Shown piece by piece: positions 18,254 to 26,432 of a stretch of 64,000 bases of DNA. Origin of the DNA: CAWEHU01 sp963808965 (lineage in GTDB: Bacteria; Pseudomonadota; Alphaproteobacteria; Acetobacterales; Acetobacteraceae); contig CAWEHU010000004.1 of assembly GCA_963808965.1 (NCBI GenBank), positions 1-64,000 of the forward strand, in the 5' to 3' direction. The notes under the pieces are model-generated. The model saw nothing but the letters and a program-made list of their open reading frames with translations, ran no database searches and had not been told where the DNA came from. Every line of letters starts with the position of its first letter. Position 1 is the stretch's first letter. The translations under genes and the position numbers were made by a program.

Positions 18254-19576
18254 TCAGTGGTGCGCCAAGCCCGGGGCCGCGACCGTGCGCGGCTGGCCCT
18301 TGCCGATCAACAGCACGGCGATCGTGCCGATCGCAGCGATCAACACAAGAGGTAGCAGCGCCAGCGCGTAGCTTCCAGTCGCGCCCTGGATCGCGCCGAT
18401 GAGGAAGCTATCGACGAAGCCCGCGAAATTGCCGAGCGCGTTGATCTGGGCAAGCCCCGCAGCCGCCGCCGTGCCGGCCAGCCACTCGGACGAGAGGCCC
18501 CAGAACGGCCCCTTGATCGCATAGGTACCGATGAGGGTGAGGCAGAGGATCACGATGAAGATCGTCACCGACGTCCCCGCGAGGAAGGCCGAGGCGAGCG
18601 CCACGGCGGAGAGACCGAGCGGCAGCGCGGTGTGCCAGACGCGCTCGCGAGCTCGGTCGGAACGCCGGCCCCATAGCACCATCGCGATCGACGCCAGCGC
18701 GAAGGGGATGCCGTTCAGCAATCCGACCTGCATGTTGGTGAGGCCGAAGGACTTGATCATCTGCGGCTGCCACAGTGACAGCGCCTGACTGACTCCGGAA
18801 CTGCCCGCGTAGACCAACGCTAGCACCAGCACATATTTGTTGGTCATCACCTGCCAGACCGACAGGTGCTGCTTGGTTCGCGCACGCCCGGTCTCGGCGG
18901 CGAGTTGGCCGGCCAGCCACTCGCGCTGCTCGCCGGTCAGCCACGGCGCTTTCGCCGGCCGATCGGGCAGCACGAACAGGGTTGCGATACCGAGCAGGAC
19001 CGCGGGAATCGCCTCCAGAATGAACATCCATTGCCAGCCGCGCAGGCCCAGCATGCCGTCGGTTTGCAGCAGTGCCGCCGAGATCGGCGAGCCTATCAGG
19101 CTGGAGACCGGGATCGCCACCATGAAGAGAGAGATGATACGGCCGCGGTACTCGGCGGGAAACCAGTAGGTCAGGTACAGGATCACGCCTGGAAAGAACC
19201 CGGCCTCCGCTGCGCCGAGCAGGAGACGGACAGCATAGAAGGAGAGCGGCCCGACCACGAGGGCCATGAGCCCCGAGACGATCCCCCAGCTTATCATGAT
19301 GCGCGCGATCCAGAGCCGCGCGCCCACCTTCTCCATGGCGAGATTGCTCGGCACCTCGCAGATGACGTAGGTGATATAGAAGAGCCCCGCGCCCAGGCCG
19401 AATGCCGCCTTGGTCAGCCCGATGTCCTGGTTCATCTGGAGCGCTGCGAAACCCGAGTTCACGCGATCGACGAAAGCGATGAAGTAGGCGAGCATCAGGA
19501 ACGGCACGAGCCGCCACGTCACTTTGCGCATGACCGCGGTCTCGATCGGGCTTTTCAACGGGATGCTGGATGACAC
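18254..19576 (-). CDS. MFS transporter, anion:cation symporter (ACS) type
   Basis: 440-residue carrier with twelve predicted membrane segments. The ACS pattern is clear: VPFLMLAYFIAFVDRVNSGF in helix 1, the first-loop region YITYVICEVPSNLAMEKVGAR, and LGAAEAGFFPGVILYLTYWF in helix 4-5. This subfamily carries tartrate, glucarate, phthalate and other organic anions. It lies in the same-strand run between the amidohydrolase and the dehydrogenase, so it probably imports the pathway substrate. Confidence 0.92.
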   Translation of the reverse strand: MSSSIPLKSPIETAVMRKVTWRLVPFLMLAYFIAFVDRVNSGFAALQMNQDIGLTKAAFGLGAGLFYITYVICEVPSNLAMEKVGARLWIARIMISWGIVSGLMALVVGPLSFYAVRLLLGAAEAGFFPGVILYLTYWFPAEYRGRIISLFMVAIPVSSLIGSPISAALLQTDGMLGLRGWQWMFILEAIPAVLLGIATLFVLPDRPAKAPWLTGEQREWLAGQLAAETGRARTKQHLSVWQVMTNKYVLVLALVYAGSSGVSQALSLWQPQMIKSFGLTNMQVGLLNGIPFALASIAMVLWGRRSDRARERVWHTALPLGLSAVALASAFLAGTSVTIFIVILCLTLIGTYAIKGPFWGLSSEWLAGTAAAAGLAQINALGNFAGFVDSFLIGAIQGATGSYALALLPLVLIAAIGTIAVLLIGKGQPRTVAAPGLAHH

Positions 19577-19603
19577 GTGTTTCTCCCCGGAGTTATGTGC
19601 GGC

Positions 19604-20537
19604 TCAGTTCGAGCCGGTGTGAGATTGACAAGGTGAGCGAAGGCTTGGGTCCTGTTCGCCGAACCGGAAAAGCCGAGACGGCGTCTCGACCAGTACGGTC
19701 CGCCGGTCCGCAGGATCCGGCAGCCATTCATCCAGCGATCGCCGGGCCGCGGCGGCGGTGACATGCTGCTCGTACTGGGTGTGCGGCCAATCGCTGCCCC
19801 AGACGCAGCCGGTCGAGACCGAAAGCCTCGCGCAAGAGAGGCATCGCGGCGCAGGCGATCCGATCACCGGAGCCTTGCCGCCCGATCCGGTACGCGCCCG
19901 ACAATTTGACCCAGACGCGGCGCGTCGCTCCGGTCGTCAGCAAGTAACGAAAGCCAGGATCATCGACGCCCGCGCTGGCACTCGGGCGGCCGAAATGGTC
20001 AACGACCACATTAAGCCCAGCGCTCAGCAGCCCAGGCAGAATGCCGGGCAGCCGGCGCGCCTCGGCCTGCACCTCCACCTGCCAGTTCAGGGCCGCCAAA
20101 CGTTGCAGATGGCGCTGCCATCCCGTGCTGCTGAACTCCGGGTCCGACTGCCCGAGCAGATTGAGGCGGATGCCGGCGCATCCCGCCCGGCCAAGATTCT
20201 GCAACTCGTCATCCGCGATCTCGGGTGCCACAACGACGATGCCGCGTAGCCGGTCCGGCGCTTGGCGCAGCGCCTCGAGCAGATAGGTGTTATCGGTGCC
20301 CAGGAAGCTTGGCTGAACCAGCACGCCATGCGACATGCCGTTGCCGCGCAGCATCTCGAGGTAATCCGCGACGCTGGCGTCGTAGGCGGGGGCATAGCGC
20401 CGCCCCGCCGCCAGCGGCAGATCGTGGGTGAAGACGTGGGCGTGACAGTCCGTCCCCAAAACGTGTTGCCCGAGGCGGACCGGCGGTTCCGCAACCGAGC
20501 CGTCCTCGCTGGGCGAACTGGCGCTTCGCTTCGGCAT
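19604..20537 (-). pseudogene. Amidohydrolase (lactonase-like TIM barrel), frameshifted
   Basis: The first frame gives a metal-dependent amidohydrolase of the 2-pyrone-4,6-dicarboxylate/sugar-lactone hydrolase type: TDCHAHVFTHDLPLA, GVLVQPSFLGTDNTYLLEAL, VVVDHFGRP and VWVKLSGAYR. After FGLDRL it loses the family pattern. The next frame continues with the expected VWGSDWPHTQYEQH and ends VETPSRLFRFGE. Dropping one C near 19806-19811 restores a normal protein of about 300 residues. So this is a single +1 frameshift, either real or a sequencing error. If intact, it would open a lactone at the head of the sugar-acid pathway. Confidence 0.88.
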
Positions 20538-20540
20538 GGC

Positions 20541-21812
20541 TCAACCCCTCGCGGCGGCAGCGGCGGTCACTGGCTGGACCCGTTCCGTCCCCTCCAGCCT
20601 CTTGCCTCGCGTTTCCGGCAGCAGCAGAAGCGCAACCAGCACCAGCCCGTAGGCCACGGACGCGTTCAGCCCGATCGCGGTGCCAAGGGAGACCCCGCCG
20701 CTCATGTAGCCGATCAGTACCGGCAGCCCGGCGGCGATGATGCGGCCGAAATTGTAACAGAAGCCCACGCCTGTTCCGCGCACGCCCGCCGGGTACAGCT
20801 CGTTGAAGAGGGCGCCCATGCTGGCCGGGATGCCAGCCGCGCAGAAGCCGAGCGGGAACCCCAAGAGCAGCATGGCGGTACCGCCGATCGGCAGCAGCAG
20901 ATAGGCGATGGTGACGACGACGCAGCCGATCGCGAACAGCGCGACGCTGAGGCGACGTCCGAGTCTGTCGAGCAGTTGGCCCGCGATGATGCAGCCGCAG
21001 CCAAACGCAACGATGATGACGCCGAGATACGCGCCGGTTCCCATCACCGAGAGGCCGCGCTCCGTCTTGAGGAACGTGGGCAGCCAGGTGAACAGGCCGT
21101 AGAAGCCGCCATGCGCCCCCAGCCCGAACAGGCCGCCGATCAGTGTCACCCGCAGCGTCTCGGGCGCGAACACGCCGAAGAGCGTCTGGAGAAACCCGGG
21201 CTGCGGCCCTGCGAGCGCGGCCCGATGCGGTTCGGGTATGCCACGACGGGCATACAGGATGAGCAGCGCCGGCAACAGGCCAAGGGCGAACATCACCCGC
21301 CACGCGATGTCCTCCGGGAGCCACGAGAAGGCTGCCGTGTAGAGCAGCACCGCGGCGCCCCAGCCGACAGCCCAGCCGCTCTGGACCGCCCCGAGCGCCT
21401 TACCGCGGTGCTCAGGGCGAATGATCTCGGCCATGAGCACCGCGCCGCAAGCCCATTCGGCCCCGAAGCCGAAGCCCTGGACGGCCTTGGTGAACAGCAA
21501 CTGCCCAAATGATTGCGTGAAAGCGGCGACAAACGTTGCGATGGCGAACCACAAAATCGTGATCTGCAACGCCCTCACGCGGCCGATCCGGTCGGACAAC
21601 GCCCCACCCAGCCAGCCACCGAGGGCGGAGGTGACCAGCGTGACTCCTCCGACCAGGCCGGCCTGGGCGTTGCTAACATGCCAAGTCGCAATCAGCGCGG
21701 GAATGACGAGGCTGAACATCTGCACGTCGAGCGCGTCGAGCGACCATCCGCCAAAGCAGGTCCAGAAAGTCCGGCGCTCAACAGCCGTGATCTGGCTATA
21801 CCACCTGAACAT
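20541..21812 (-). CDS. MFS transporter, aromatic/organic acid:H+ symporter-like
   Basis: 423-residue carrier with twelve hydrophobic segments. The motifs GWSLDALDVQMFSLVIPAL in helix 1 and LGGWLGGALSDRIGRVRALQ in the first loop are those of the sugar-phosphate/aromatic-acid symporter branch. It is the second MFS carrier of the cluster and starts the run of genes below the GntR regulator. Two 9-base direct repeats lie 34 and 74 bases upstream of its start. Confidence 0.9.
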   Translation of the reverse strand: MFRWYSQITAVERRTFWTCFGGWSLDALDVQMFSLVIPALIATWHVSNAQAGLVGGVTLVTSALGGWLGGALSDRIGRVRALQITILWFAIATFVAAFTQSFGQLLFTKAVQGFGFGAEWACGAVLMAEIIRPEHRGKALGAVQSGWAVGWGAAVLLYTAAFSWLPEDIAWRVMFALGLLPALLILYARRGIPEPHRAALAGPQPGFLQTLFGVFAPETLRVTLIGGLFGLGAHGGFYGLFTWLPTFLKTERGLSVMGTGAYLGVIIVAFGCGCIIAGQLLDRLGRRLSVALFAIGCVVVTIAYLLLPIGGTAMLLLGFPLGFCAAGIPASMGALFNELYPAGVRGTGVGFCYNFGRIIAAGLPVLIGYMSGGVSLGTAIGLNASVAYGLVLVALLLLPETRGKRLEGTERVQPVTAAAAARG

Positions 21813-21845
21813 GAACCATTTCCTCTGCCCGCTATGATCTACGCA

Positions 21846-21894
21846 CGTCTATTCATCTATACATCGCGATCTCTTGCCGCGCTTTCGTCTATTC
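21846..21894. repeat. Direct repeats CGTCTATTC, possible operator
   Basis: CGTCTATTC occurs at 21846-21854 and again at 21886-21894, exactly 40 bases apart (about four helical turns). The first copy runs into CATCTATAC, giving a loose inverted pair GTCTA/TATAC. They sit between the GntR gene and the MFS gene it probably controls. Sequence seen; binding by the GntR protein is inferred. Confidence 0.4.
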
Positions 21895-21913
21895 GTAGCG
21901 AATTCTGTAAAGC

Positions 21914-22636
21914 TTAGCGGATCTCGACCTGGTAGCGGAAGGTCGTCGCCAGTCCGTGCGAACGGCGCCACTCCACTGGCTTGTTGTCGAAGCCGAACGC
22001 CAGGCGCTCGATCCGGACGATCGGCGCCTGCTCCGCCACGCCAAGCAGGCGCAAATCCCGTTCGTCGGCCGTATCGACCATCAACACCTCTTCCGCGCGC
22101 GCGATGATCTCGCCGCACAGCCGTTCATAGGCCGGGTAAAGCAACGGGCCGATCTCGGCTTCACTCGCGTTCAAGAGCCGGGCGAAGCGAGCGTGAGGCA
22201 GCCAGATCTCCTCCAGCAGGAACGGCGCGTCCCCAAACAGGCGAAGCCGTGACAGACGGATGGCCTTGGCACTTTTCGGTAGTTTCAATGCCTCGATCAC
22301 ATGGCCGGGGATGGGGTGCTGACTCTTGCGCTCCAGGATCCGGCTTTCCGGGATTTGCTGCTCGCCGGACCGCCCCTGGTGACGGAAGAAGCGAAACAGG
22401 GAGTTTTGGAAACTCGGCCGACGGACGAAGGTGCCCCGTCCCTGCTGACGCTCGAGCAGCCCGTCAGCGACCAGGACGTCGATCGCCTTGCGCACGGTGC
22501 CGACCGCGACCTTGTGGGTCTTGGCCAGCTCCGCCTCCGTCGGGATCGCCTCGCCAGCCCGCCAAGCATTCTCGGCAATCCGCTCGGCGATGGCGTCGCG
22601 CAAACGCTGGTAACGGGGAAGCCGCTCGTCACTCAT
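21914..22636 (-). CDS. GntR family transcriptional regulator, HutC/UTRA type
   Basis: 240-residue regulator. The N-terminal winged helix (residues 5-70) shows PRYQRLRDAIAERI, IPTEAELAKTHKVAVGTVRK and GLLERQQGRGTFVRR. Residues 95-235 form a UTRA ligand-binding domain ending FGFDNKPVEWRRSHG and YQVEI, where sugar or acid effectors bind in relatives. It heads the minus-strand sugar-acid cluster and is its likely repressor. Its own start codon lies inside a perfect palindrome (22631-22654), suggesting autoregulation. Confidence 0.93.
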   Translation of the reverse strand: MSDERLPRYQRLRDAIAERIAENAWRAGEAIPTEAELAKTHKVAVGTVRKAIDVLVADGLLERQQGRGTFVRRPSFQNSLFRFFRHQGRSGEQQIPESRILERKSQHPIPGHVIEALKLPKSAKAIRLSRLRLFGDAPFLLEEIWLPHARFARLLNASEAEIGPLLYPAYERLCGEIIARAEEVLMVDTADERDLRLLGVAEQAPIVRIERLAFGFDNKPVEWRRSHGLATTFRYQVEIR

Positions 22637-22654
22637 ATATTCCTATATATGAGT
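22631..22654 (-). promoter_or_regulatory. Perfect 10-base inverted repeat over the gntR start codon
   Basis: ACTCATATAT and ATATATGAGT flank four bases. Read along the gntR message, the loop is AGGA (a Shine-Dalgarno core) and the ATG lies in the right arm, so an RNA hairpin would bury the start codon and expose only the ribosome site. As DNA the AT-rich dyad also looks like a GntR operator. Both roles are inference; the palindrome itself is exact. Confidence 0.6.
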
Positions 22655-22831
22655 ATATCTTTCCCCTGTAAAGCTCGAAGATCGGGCTGGACCACCCGGT
22701 TCGGGGACCATTCCCGTGGGCTATGGGTTCAGCAAATCTTGCGGAAAAGGAGCCCCGGACGGACAGGTAGGACGGGCGGGTCTTCATATTCGCCTCTGGC
22801 TTACCCGAGCGGCCCATCGGACCATCGGCGC

Positions 22832-23323
22832 ATGAAGACGCTACTGATTGTGTTCCATTCAGTGACCGGCGGGACCCGCCAGATGGCCGAGGCGGCGGCT
22901 CGTGGCGCAAGGCCGGAATCGGGGGTCTGCGTGCGTTTGCTGCGCGCCCCTGACGCCCAGCCGCCGGACGTGCTGGAGGCCGACGGCTATGTTTTCGCGA
23001 CACCGGAAAATCTTGCGGCGATGGCGGGGCTGATGAAGGACTTCTTCGACCGCACGTACTATCCGGTGCTGGGGCGCATCGACGGCCGGCGCTATGCGGT
23101 TCTCGTCTGCGCGGGCAGCGATGGCCGGAACGCTGCGCGTCAGATCGAGCGCATCGCCACGGGCTGGAGACTGCGGGCCATCACCGACCCGCTCATCGTC
23201 TGCACCCACGCCCAGACACCCGAGGCTATCCTCGCGCCCAAAACGATCGCCCCTGACGATCTCAGTCGATGCGAAGAGGTCGGCGGGACGCTTGCCGCGG
23301 GTATCGAGATGGGGATCTTTTGA
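22832..23323 (+). CDS. Flavodoxin-like FMN protein
   Basis: 163-residue protein with the flavodoxin fold. The phosphate-binding loop is FHSVTGGTRQMAEAAARG (SxTGxT) at 9-25, the middle strand is ADGYVFATPENLAAMAGLMK, and DFFDRTYYPV follows. These match NAD(P)H-dependent FMN-reductase/flavodoxin family proteins. The long open frame upstream is antisense to gntR, so the ATG at 22832 is the start. Short length and lack of a second domain suggest an electron carrier or quinone-type reductase; the partner is unknown. Confidence 0.85.
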   Translation: MKTLLIVFHSVTGGTRQMAEAAARGARPESGVCVRLLRAPDAQPPDVLEADGYVFATPENLAAMAGLMKDFFDRTYYPVLGRIDGRRYAVLVCAGSDGRNAARQIERIATGWRLRAITDPLIVCTHAQTPEAILAPKTIAPDDLSRCEEVGGTLAAGIEMGIF

Positions 23324-23689
23324 CAAGGGCCGCATCAAACCCGTTGGTTCCCGGTCAGATGCGGCCCAACGAGATGCCCGAAATGGAAATTTTTTGGGAT
23401 CCGCCGCATAGCTGCCTAGAGCATGTTAGCTCTTAGCCGAATCACGGGCGACGGCCTTGATTGTCAGGTTGCGGACGCAGAGCGCCGCCGCCGGGATCGC
23501 CTCGAGGGCGCCGTTGCCTTTACCGGTGCCGCTGCGGTGTCCCCTGCTTGCTGGCCGGATAATGTACCGGGTCGTCCGCCCAGGAGAACCCCGCGCTCAC
23601 CATTTCGTGAAGTTCGGCCCATTTTCCTTGGTCGGCCGCGAAATCCACGCGGAACCGAACTCGCTGACCTGTCCAGGCATGCAGATTAT
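23324..23689. other. Degenerate region between flavodoxin gene and aldo/keto reductase remnant
   Basis: No intact gene is seen. On the minus strand an open frame of about 60 codons (roughly 23525-23716) has protein-like composition (FRVDFAADQGKWAELHEM, GFSWADDPVHYP) but no start codon, and I cannot assign it to a family. It may be another gene remnant. The rest holds nothing recognisable. Confidence 0.35.
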
Positions 23690-23692
23690 CGG

Positions 23693-23940
23693 CTGAGTCA
23701 TGTCCCCTTCAGCCCGCTATGCAAGGGCTTCCTCACGGGCGCGATCGGCGAGAACACGACCTTCGACAGCACCAACTCCCGCAACATCGTGCCGCGCTTG
23801 GACGCACGGAGGACGAACCAGGCCCTGGTCGATCTGCTCGGAGAAATGGCAGCCCGCAAGCAAATGACCTCTGCCCAGATCACGATCGCATATGCTGGCG
23901 CAAAAGCCGTGGATCGCTGTCCATCTGAATATTCCGCTTG
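23693..23940 (+). pseudogene. Aldo/keto reductase remnant
   Basis: The frame reads VPFSPLCKGFLTGAIGENTT, then RNIVPRLDARRTNQALVDLL and AARKQMTSAQITIA. This is the middle part of a YajO/YakC-type aldo/keto reductase (VPFSPLGKGFLTG...). A shift near 23890 leads to MLAQKPWIAVHL in another phase, matching the next family segment, and then homology stops. The N-terminal two thirds, with the catalytic Asp-Tyr-Lys-His set, and the C-terminus are missing. Clearly a dead fragment. Confidence 0.8.
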
Positions 23941-24375
23941 ACCCTGCCCGGGGCTCCATGCGAATGCGAGCTAGTCGCAACACGGAACCCGAGTGATTCG
24001 CAATATGGGGCAGGACCTTGCGCCAACATCCCACGTCTCGTCCCCGTCGGACGCGTGAGCAACGCGAACCGGGCTCGGGAAGAGTGTCGAGAGTACCGGT
24101 CTCCGAGGCGAGAAAGTCGTATGCCCCGTTCAGGAGGTCGCTGTCTATATCGGCCCGGGTCGACGCTTGGGGCATAACAGCCATTATGACATGCGGGCAC
24201 TTGCAGACAAGAATGGAGGCGTTCGAATCGATTCGGGAATAACATGACTAGCACGACGCAAATGGTGATTCGAGACCGTTACGCTCGTCACCTAATGCGC
24301 TCGCCCTAAAACACCGCGAATTGCGTCACGGGCGCACTGCGTCATAGCCATCCAAGAGACGAGGGATCTATCCAG
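23941..24375. other. Non-coding or decayed stretch upstream of bfd
   Basis: 435 bases with short open frames on both strands, none with a recognisable domain or good ribosome site. It probably includes the promoter of bfd-bfr at its right end. I looked for an Irr- or Fur-type box and did not find a convincing one. Confidence 0.4.
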
Positions 24376-24579
24376 TTGTATATCTGCCTATGCAATGCCC
24401 TGACAGACTCGGACGTGCGCCACGCCGCCGAAGCAGGAGCGAGCCGCCCCCGGGAGATATATCAAAAAAACGGCTGCCGGGCACAATGTGGCAGCTGCGC
24501 TACAATGGTCCTGTGCCTGTTGCGCCGTTTCATTTCGGCTGACGAAAGTCTGAACTCGTCGGTTGCGGGCGCTGACTAG
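24376..24579 (+). CDS. bfd: Bfd, bacterioferritin-associated [2Fe-2S] ferredoxin
   Basis: 67-residue ferredoxin that reduces bacterioferritin to release stored iron. The cluster ligands fit Bfd: Cys4 and Cys6 (YICLCNALTD) and Cys38 and Cys41 (CRAQCGSC). The start codon is TTG at 24376, since no ATG is in frame before the first cysteine; a GAGGG lies about 10 bases upstream. It is followed after 38 bases by bfr, the usual partner. Confidence 0.93.
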   Translation: MYICLCNALTDSDVRHAAEAGASRPREIYQKNGCRAQCGSCATMVLCLLRRFISADESLNSSVAGAD

Positions 24580-24617
24580 ATTATGCATTCTCTATGGACG
24601 CACAGGATTGAGGCGCC

Positions 24618-25103
24618 ATGAAAGCAGATCCCAAGGTGATCGAACACCTGAACAATCAGCTCACAAATGAGCTGACGGCGATCAATCAGTATTTTCTTCA
24701 TGCCCGCACGCTGGCCCACTGGGGCGTTACACGCCTCGGTAAGCATGAATACGAAGAATCGATTGATGAAATGCGACATGCGGATTGGCTGATCGAACGC
24801 ATTCTCTTTCTAGGCGGGCTACCCAACGTCCAGCGGCTCAATCAGATCCTCGCAGGCCAGTCGGTCGAAGAAATCCTGAAAGCGGATCGCACTCTCGAGG
24901 AGAAGGCGACGGACGATCTCCGCGAAGGGATCGCGTATTGTGAGACCGCGCGGGATTACGTCTCTCGGGATCTTCTACGGCGCATTTTGGACAGCGAGGA
25001 GGAACACCTCGATTTTCTGGATCGGCAGTTCGATCTGATTCGCCTGATTGGGATTGAGCGTTACATCCAGCAGAACTCTGCGCCCGCACCGGAACAGGAA
25101 TAG
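24618..25103 (+). CDS. bfr: Bacterioferritin
   Basis: 161-residue subunit of the 24-mer haem ferritin that oxidises and stores iron. All functional residues are in the standard places: ferroxidase ligands Glu18, Glu51, His54, Glu94, Glu127 and His130, and the haem ligand Met52 (DEMRHADWL). Length is normal. It is preceded by a TTGAGGCGCC ribosome site and paired with bfd. Confidence 0.97.
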   Translation: MKADPKVIEHLNNQLTNELTAINQYFLHARTLAHWGVTRLGKHEYEESIDEMRHADWLIERILFLGGLPNVQRLNQILAGQSVEEILKADRTLEEKATDDLREGIAYCETARDYVSRDLLRRILDSEEEHLDFLDRQFDLIRLIGIERYIQQNSAPAPEQE

Positions 25104-25219
25104 GCCGGCTCGCTAACCGCGCAGGCCGGCGCGTGCGCTGCATGCTATTCCAAGCCGTCACGCCCTGCTACTGCGCGTGCTCCGCACGAGCGACATCGCT
25201 CATCCCGACTTCGCGGAGG

Positions 25220-26413
25220 TCAAAGACTTAGTCGGCCTGAGCGGGCCGTTTCGATGGTCCTGACAACACCCCGCAATTCCGCCAGGCCTTTCAAGCGGCC
25301 GATGCAGGAGTAGCCCGGATTCACCTTCTTACCGATATCATCGACCAAAAGGTGTCCATGATCGGGCCGCATGGGGATCACCGGGTCGGCCCGACCCTCC
25401 TTCCCGCGGCGAGCCTCCTCGCGAAGCAAGGCAGCGACCACGCTGATCATGTCGGTGTCGCCGTCAAGATGCTCGGCTTCGTAAAACGAACCGTCCGGCT
25501 CGCGCTTGGTGTTGCGCAGATGCGCGAAATGGATGCGGGACCCGAACTCCTCCGCCATCGCTGGGAGATCGTTCTCCGGATTGCAGCCGAACGCGCCGGT
25601 GCACAGGGTCAGCCCATTCGCCTGGTCCGGAACGGCCGCGAGCAATTTTCGTACGTCGCCGGCGGTGGACATCACGCGCGGCATTCCGAAGATCGGAAAT
25701 GACGGGTCGTCCGGATGGATACAGAGTCGCGCCCCCTCTTCCGCCGCGACCGGCGTAATCTCACGCAGGAACTCGATCATGTTGGCGCGCACGCCTTCAA
25801 CGCCGATCTCTCCGTACAGGTCGAGCATCTTCTGAAAGCCCGTGCGGTCGTAAACAAACTCGCGCGCCGGCAGCCAATCGATCAGGATGCTCTCCAGAGA
25901 AGCGATGTCACTGTCCGACATGGCCTTGAAGCGCGCCTCGGCCGCCCGCCGCCGCTCGGGCGGATGATCGGCTTCGGCACCCGGGCGCTTCAGGATGAAC
26001 AAGTCGTAGGCCGCTATGTCGGTGAAGTCGAAGCGAAGCGCGTAGCCGCCGGTCGGCAACCGGTACATCAGGTCAGTACGCGTCCAATCGGTGATCGCCA
26101 TGAAGTTGTAACAAATGGTCTTGACCCCGGCCCGCGCGACCGCACGGATGGAGTCCTTATAGTCGGAGATGCGTTGACGGAAATCGCCGGAGCGCGTCTT
26201 GATGTCCTCGGCGACCGCGATGCTCTCGACCACGGACCAGACGAGACCGGCATCCTCGATCTGCTTCTTGCGCTTGAGAACCTCGTCCTCGGGCCACGCC
26301 TGCCCCTGGTTGATATGGTGCAATGCCGACACGACCCCGCTCGCGCCTGCCTGCCGCACATGTTCGAGCTGCACCGAATCGTCCGGTCCGAACCAACGCC
26401 ACGTTTCCTGCAT
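25220..26413 (-). CDS. uxuA: Mannonate dehydratase
   Basis: 397-residue TIM-barrel enzyme turning D-mannonate into 2-keto-3-deoxygluconate. The family pattern is plain: METWRWFG-like start (MQETWRWFGPDDSV), GVVSALHHINQGQAWPEDEV, ICYNFMAITDWTRTDL, LCIHPDDPSFPIFGMPR, LCTGAFGCNPENDLP and IPMRPDHGHLLVDD. The cysteines and histidines of these segments are the metal site. Start ATG 26413 is chosen because upstream residues are a shadow of the MFS gene. It ends the operon uxuB-MFS-uxuA. Confidence 0.96.
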   Translation of the reverse strand: MQETWRWFGPDDSVQLEHVRQAGASGVVSALHHINQGQAWPEDEVLKRKKQIEDAGLVWSVVESIAVAEDIKTRSGDFRQRISDYKDSIRAVARAGVKTICYNFMAITDWTRTDLMYRLPTGGYALRFDFTDIAAYDLFILKRPGAEADHPPERRRAAEARFKAMSDSDIASLESILIDWLPAREFVYDRTGFQKMLDLYGEIGVEGVRANMIEFLREITPVAAEEGARLCIHPDDPSFPIFGMPRVMSTAGDVRKLLAAVPDQANGLTLCTGAFGCNPENDLPAMAEEFGSRIHFAHLRNTKREPDGSFYEAEHLDGDTDMISVVAALLREEARRGKEGRADPVIPMRPDHGHLLVDDIGKKVNPGYSCIGRLKGLAELRGVVRTIETARSGRLSL

Positions 26414-26432
26414 GTCGATCTCCGGCTTCTGT

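Noticed and set aside
23941..24254. Minus-strand frames of 124-155 codons
   Set aside because: No recognisable motif, and they run into the reductase remnant in antisense.
24300..24375. Iron-responsive (Irr/Fur) box before bfd
   Set aside because: No dyad close to the known consensus was found.
25103..25130. GCCGGC repeats after bfr as a terminator
   Set aside because: A 6-base self-complementary word repeated, with a long loop and no T run; too weak.
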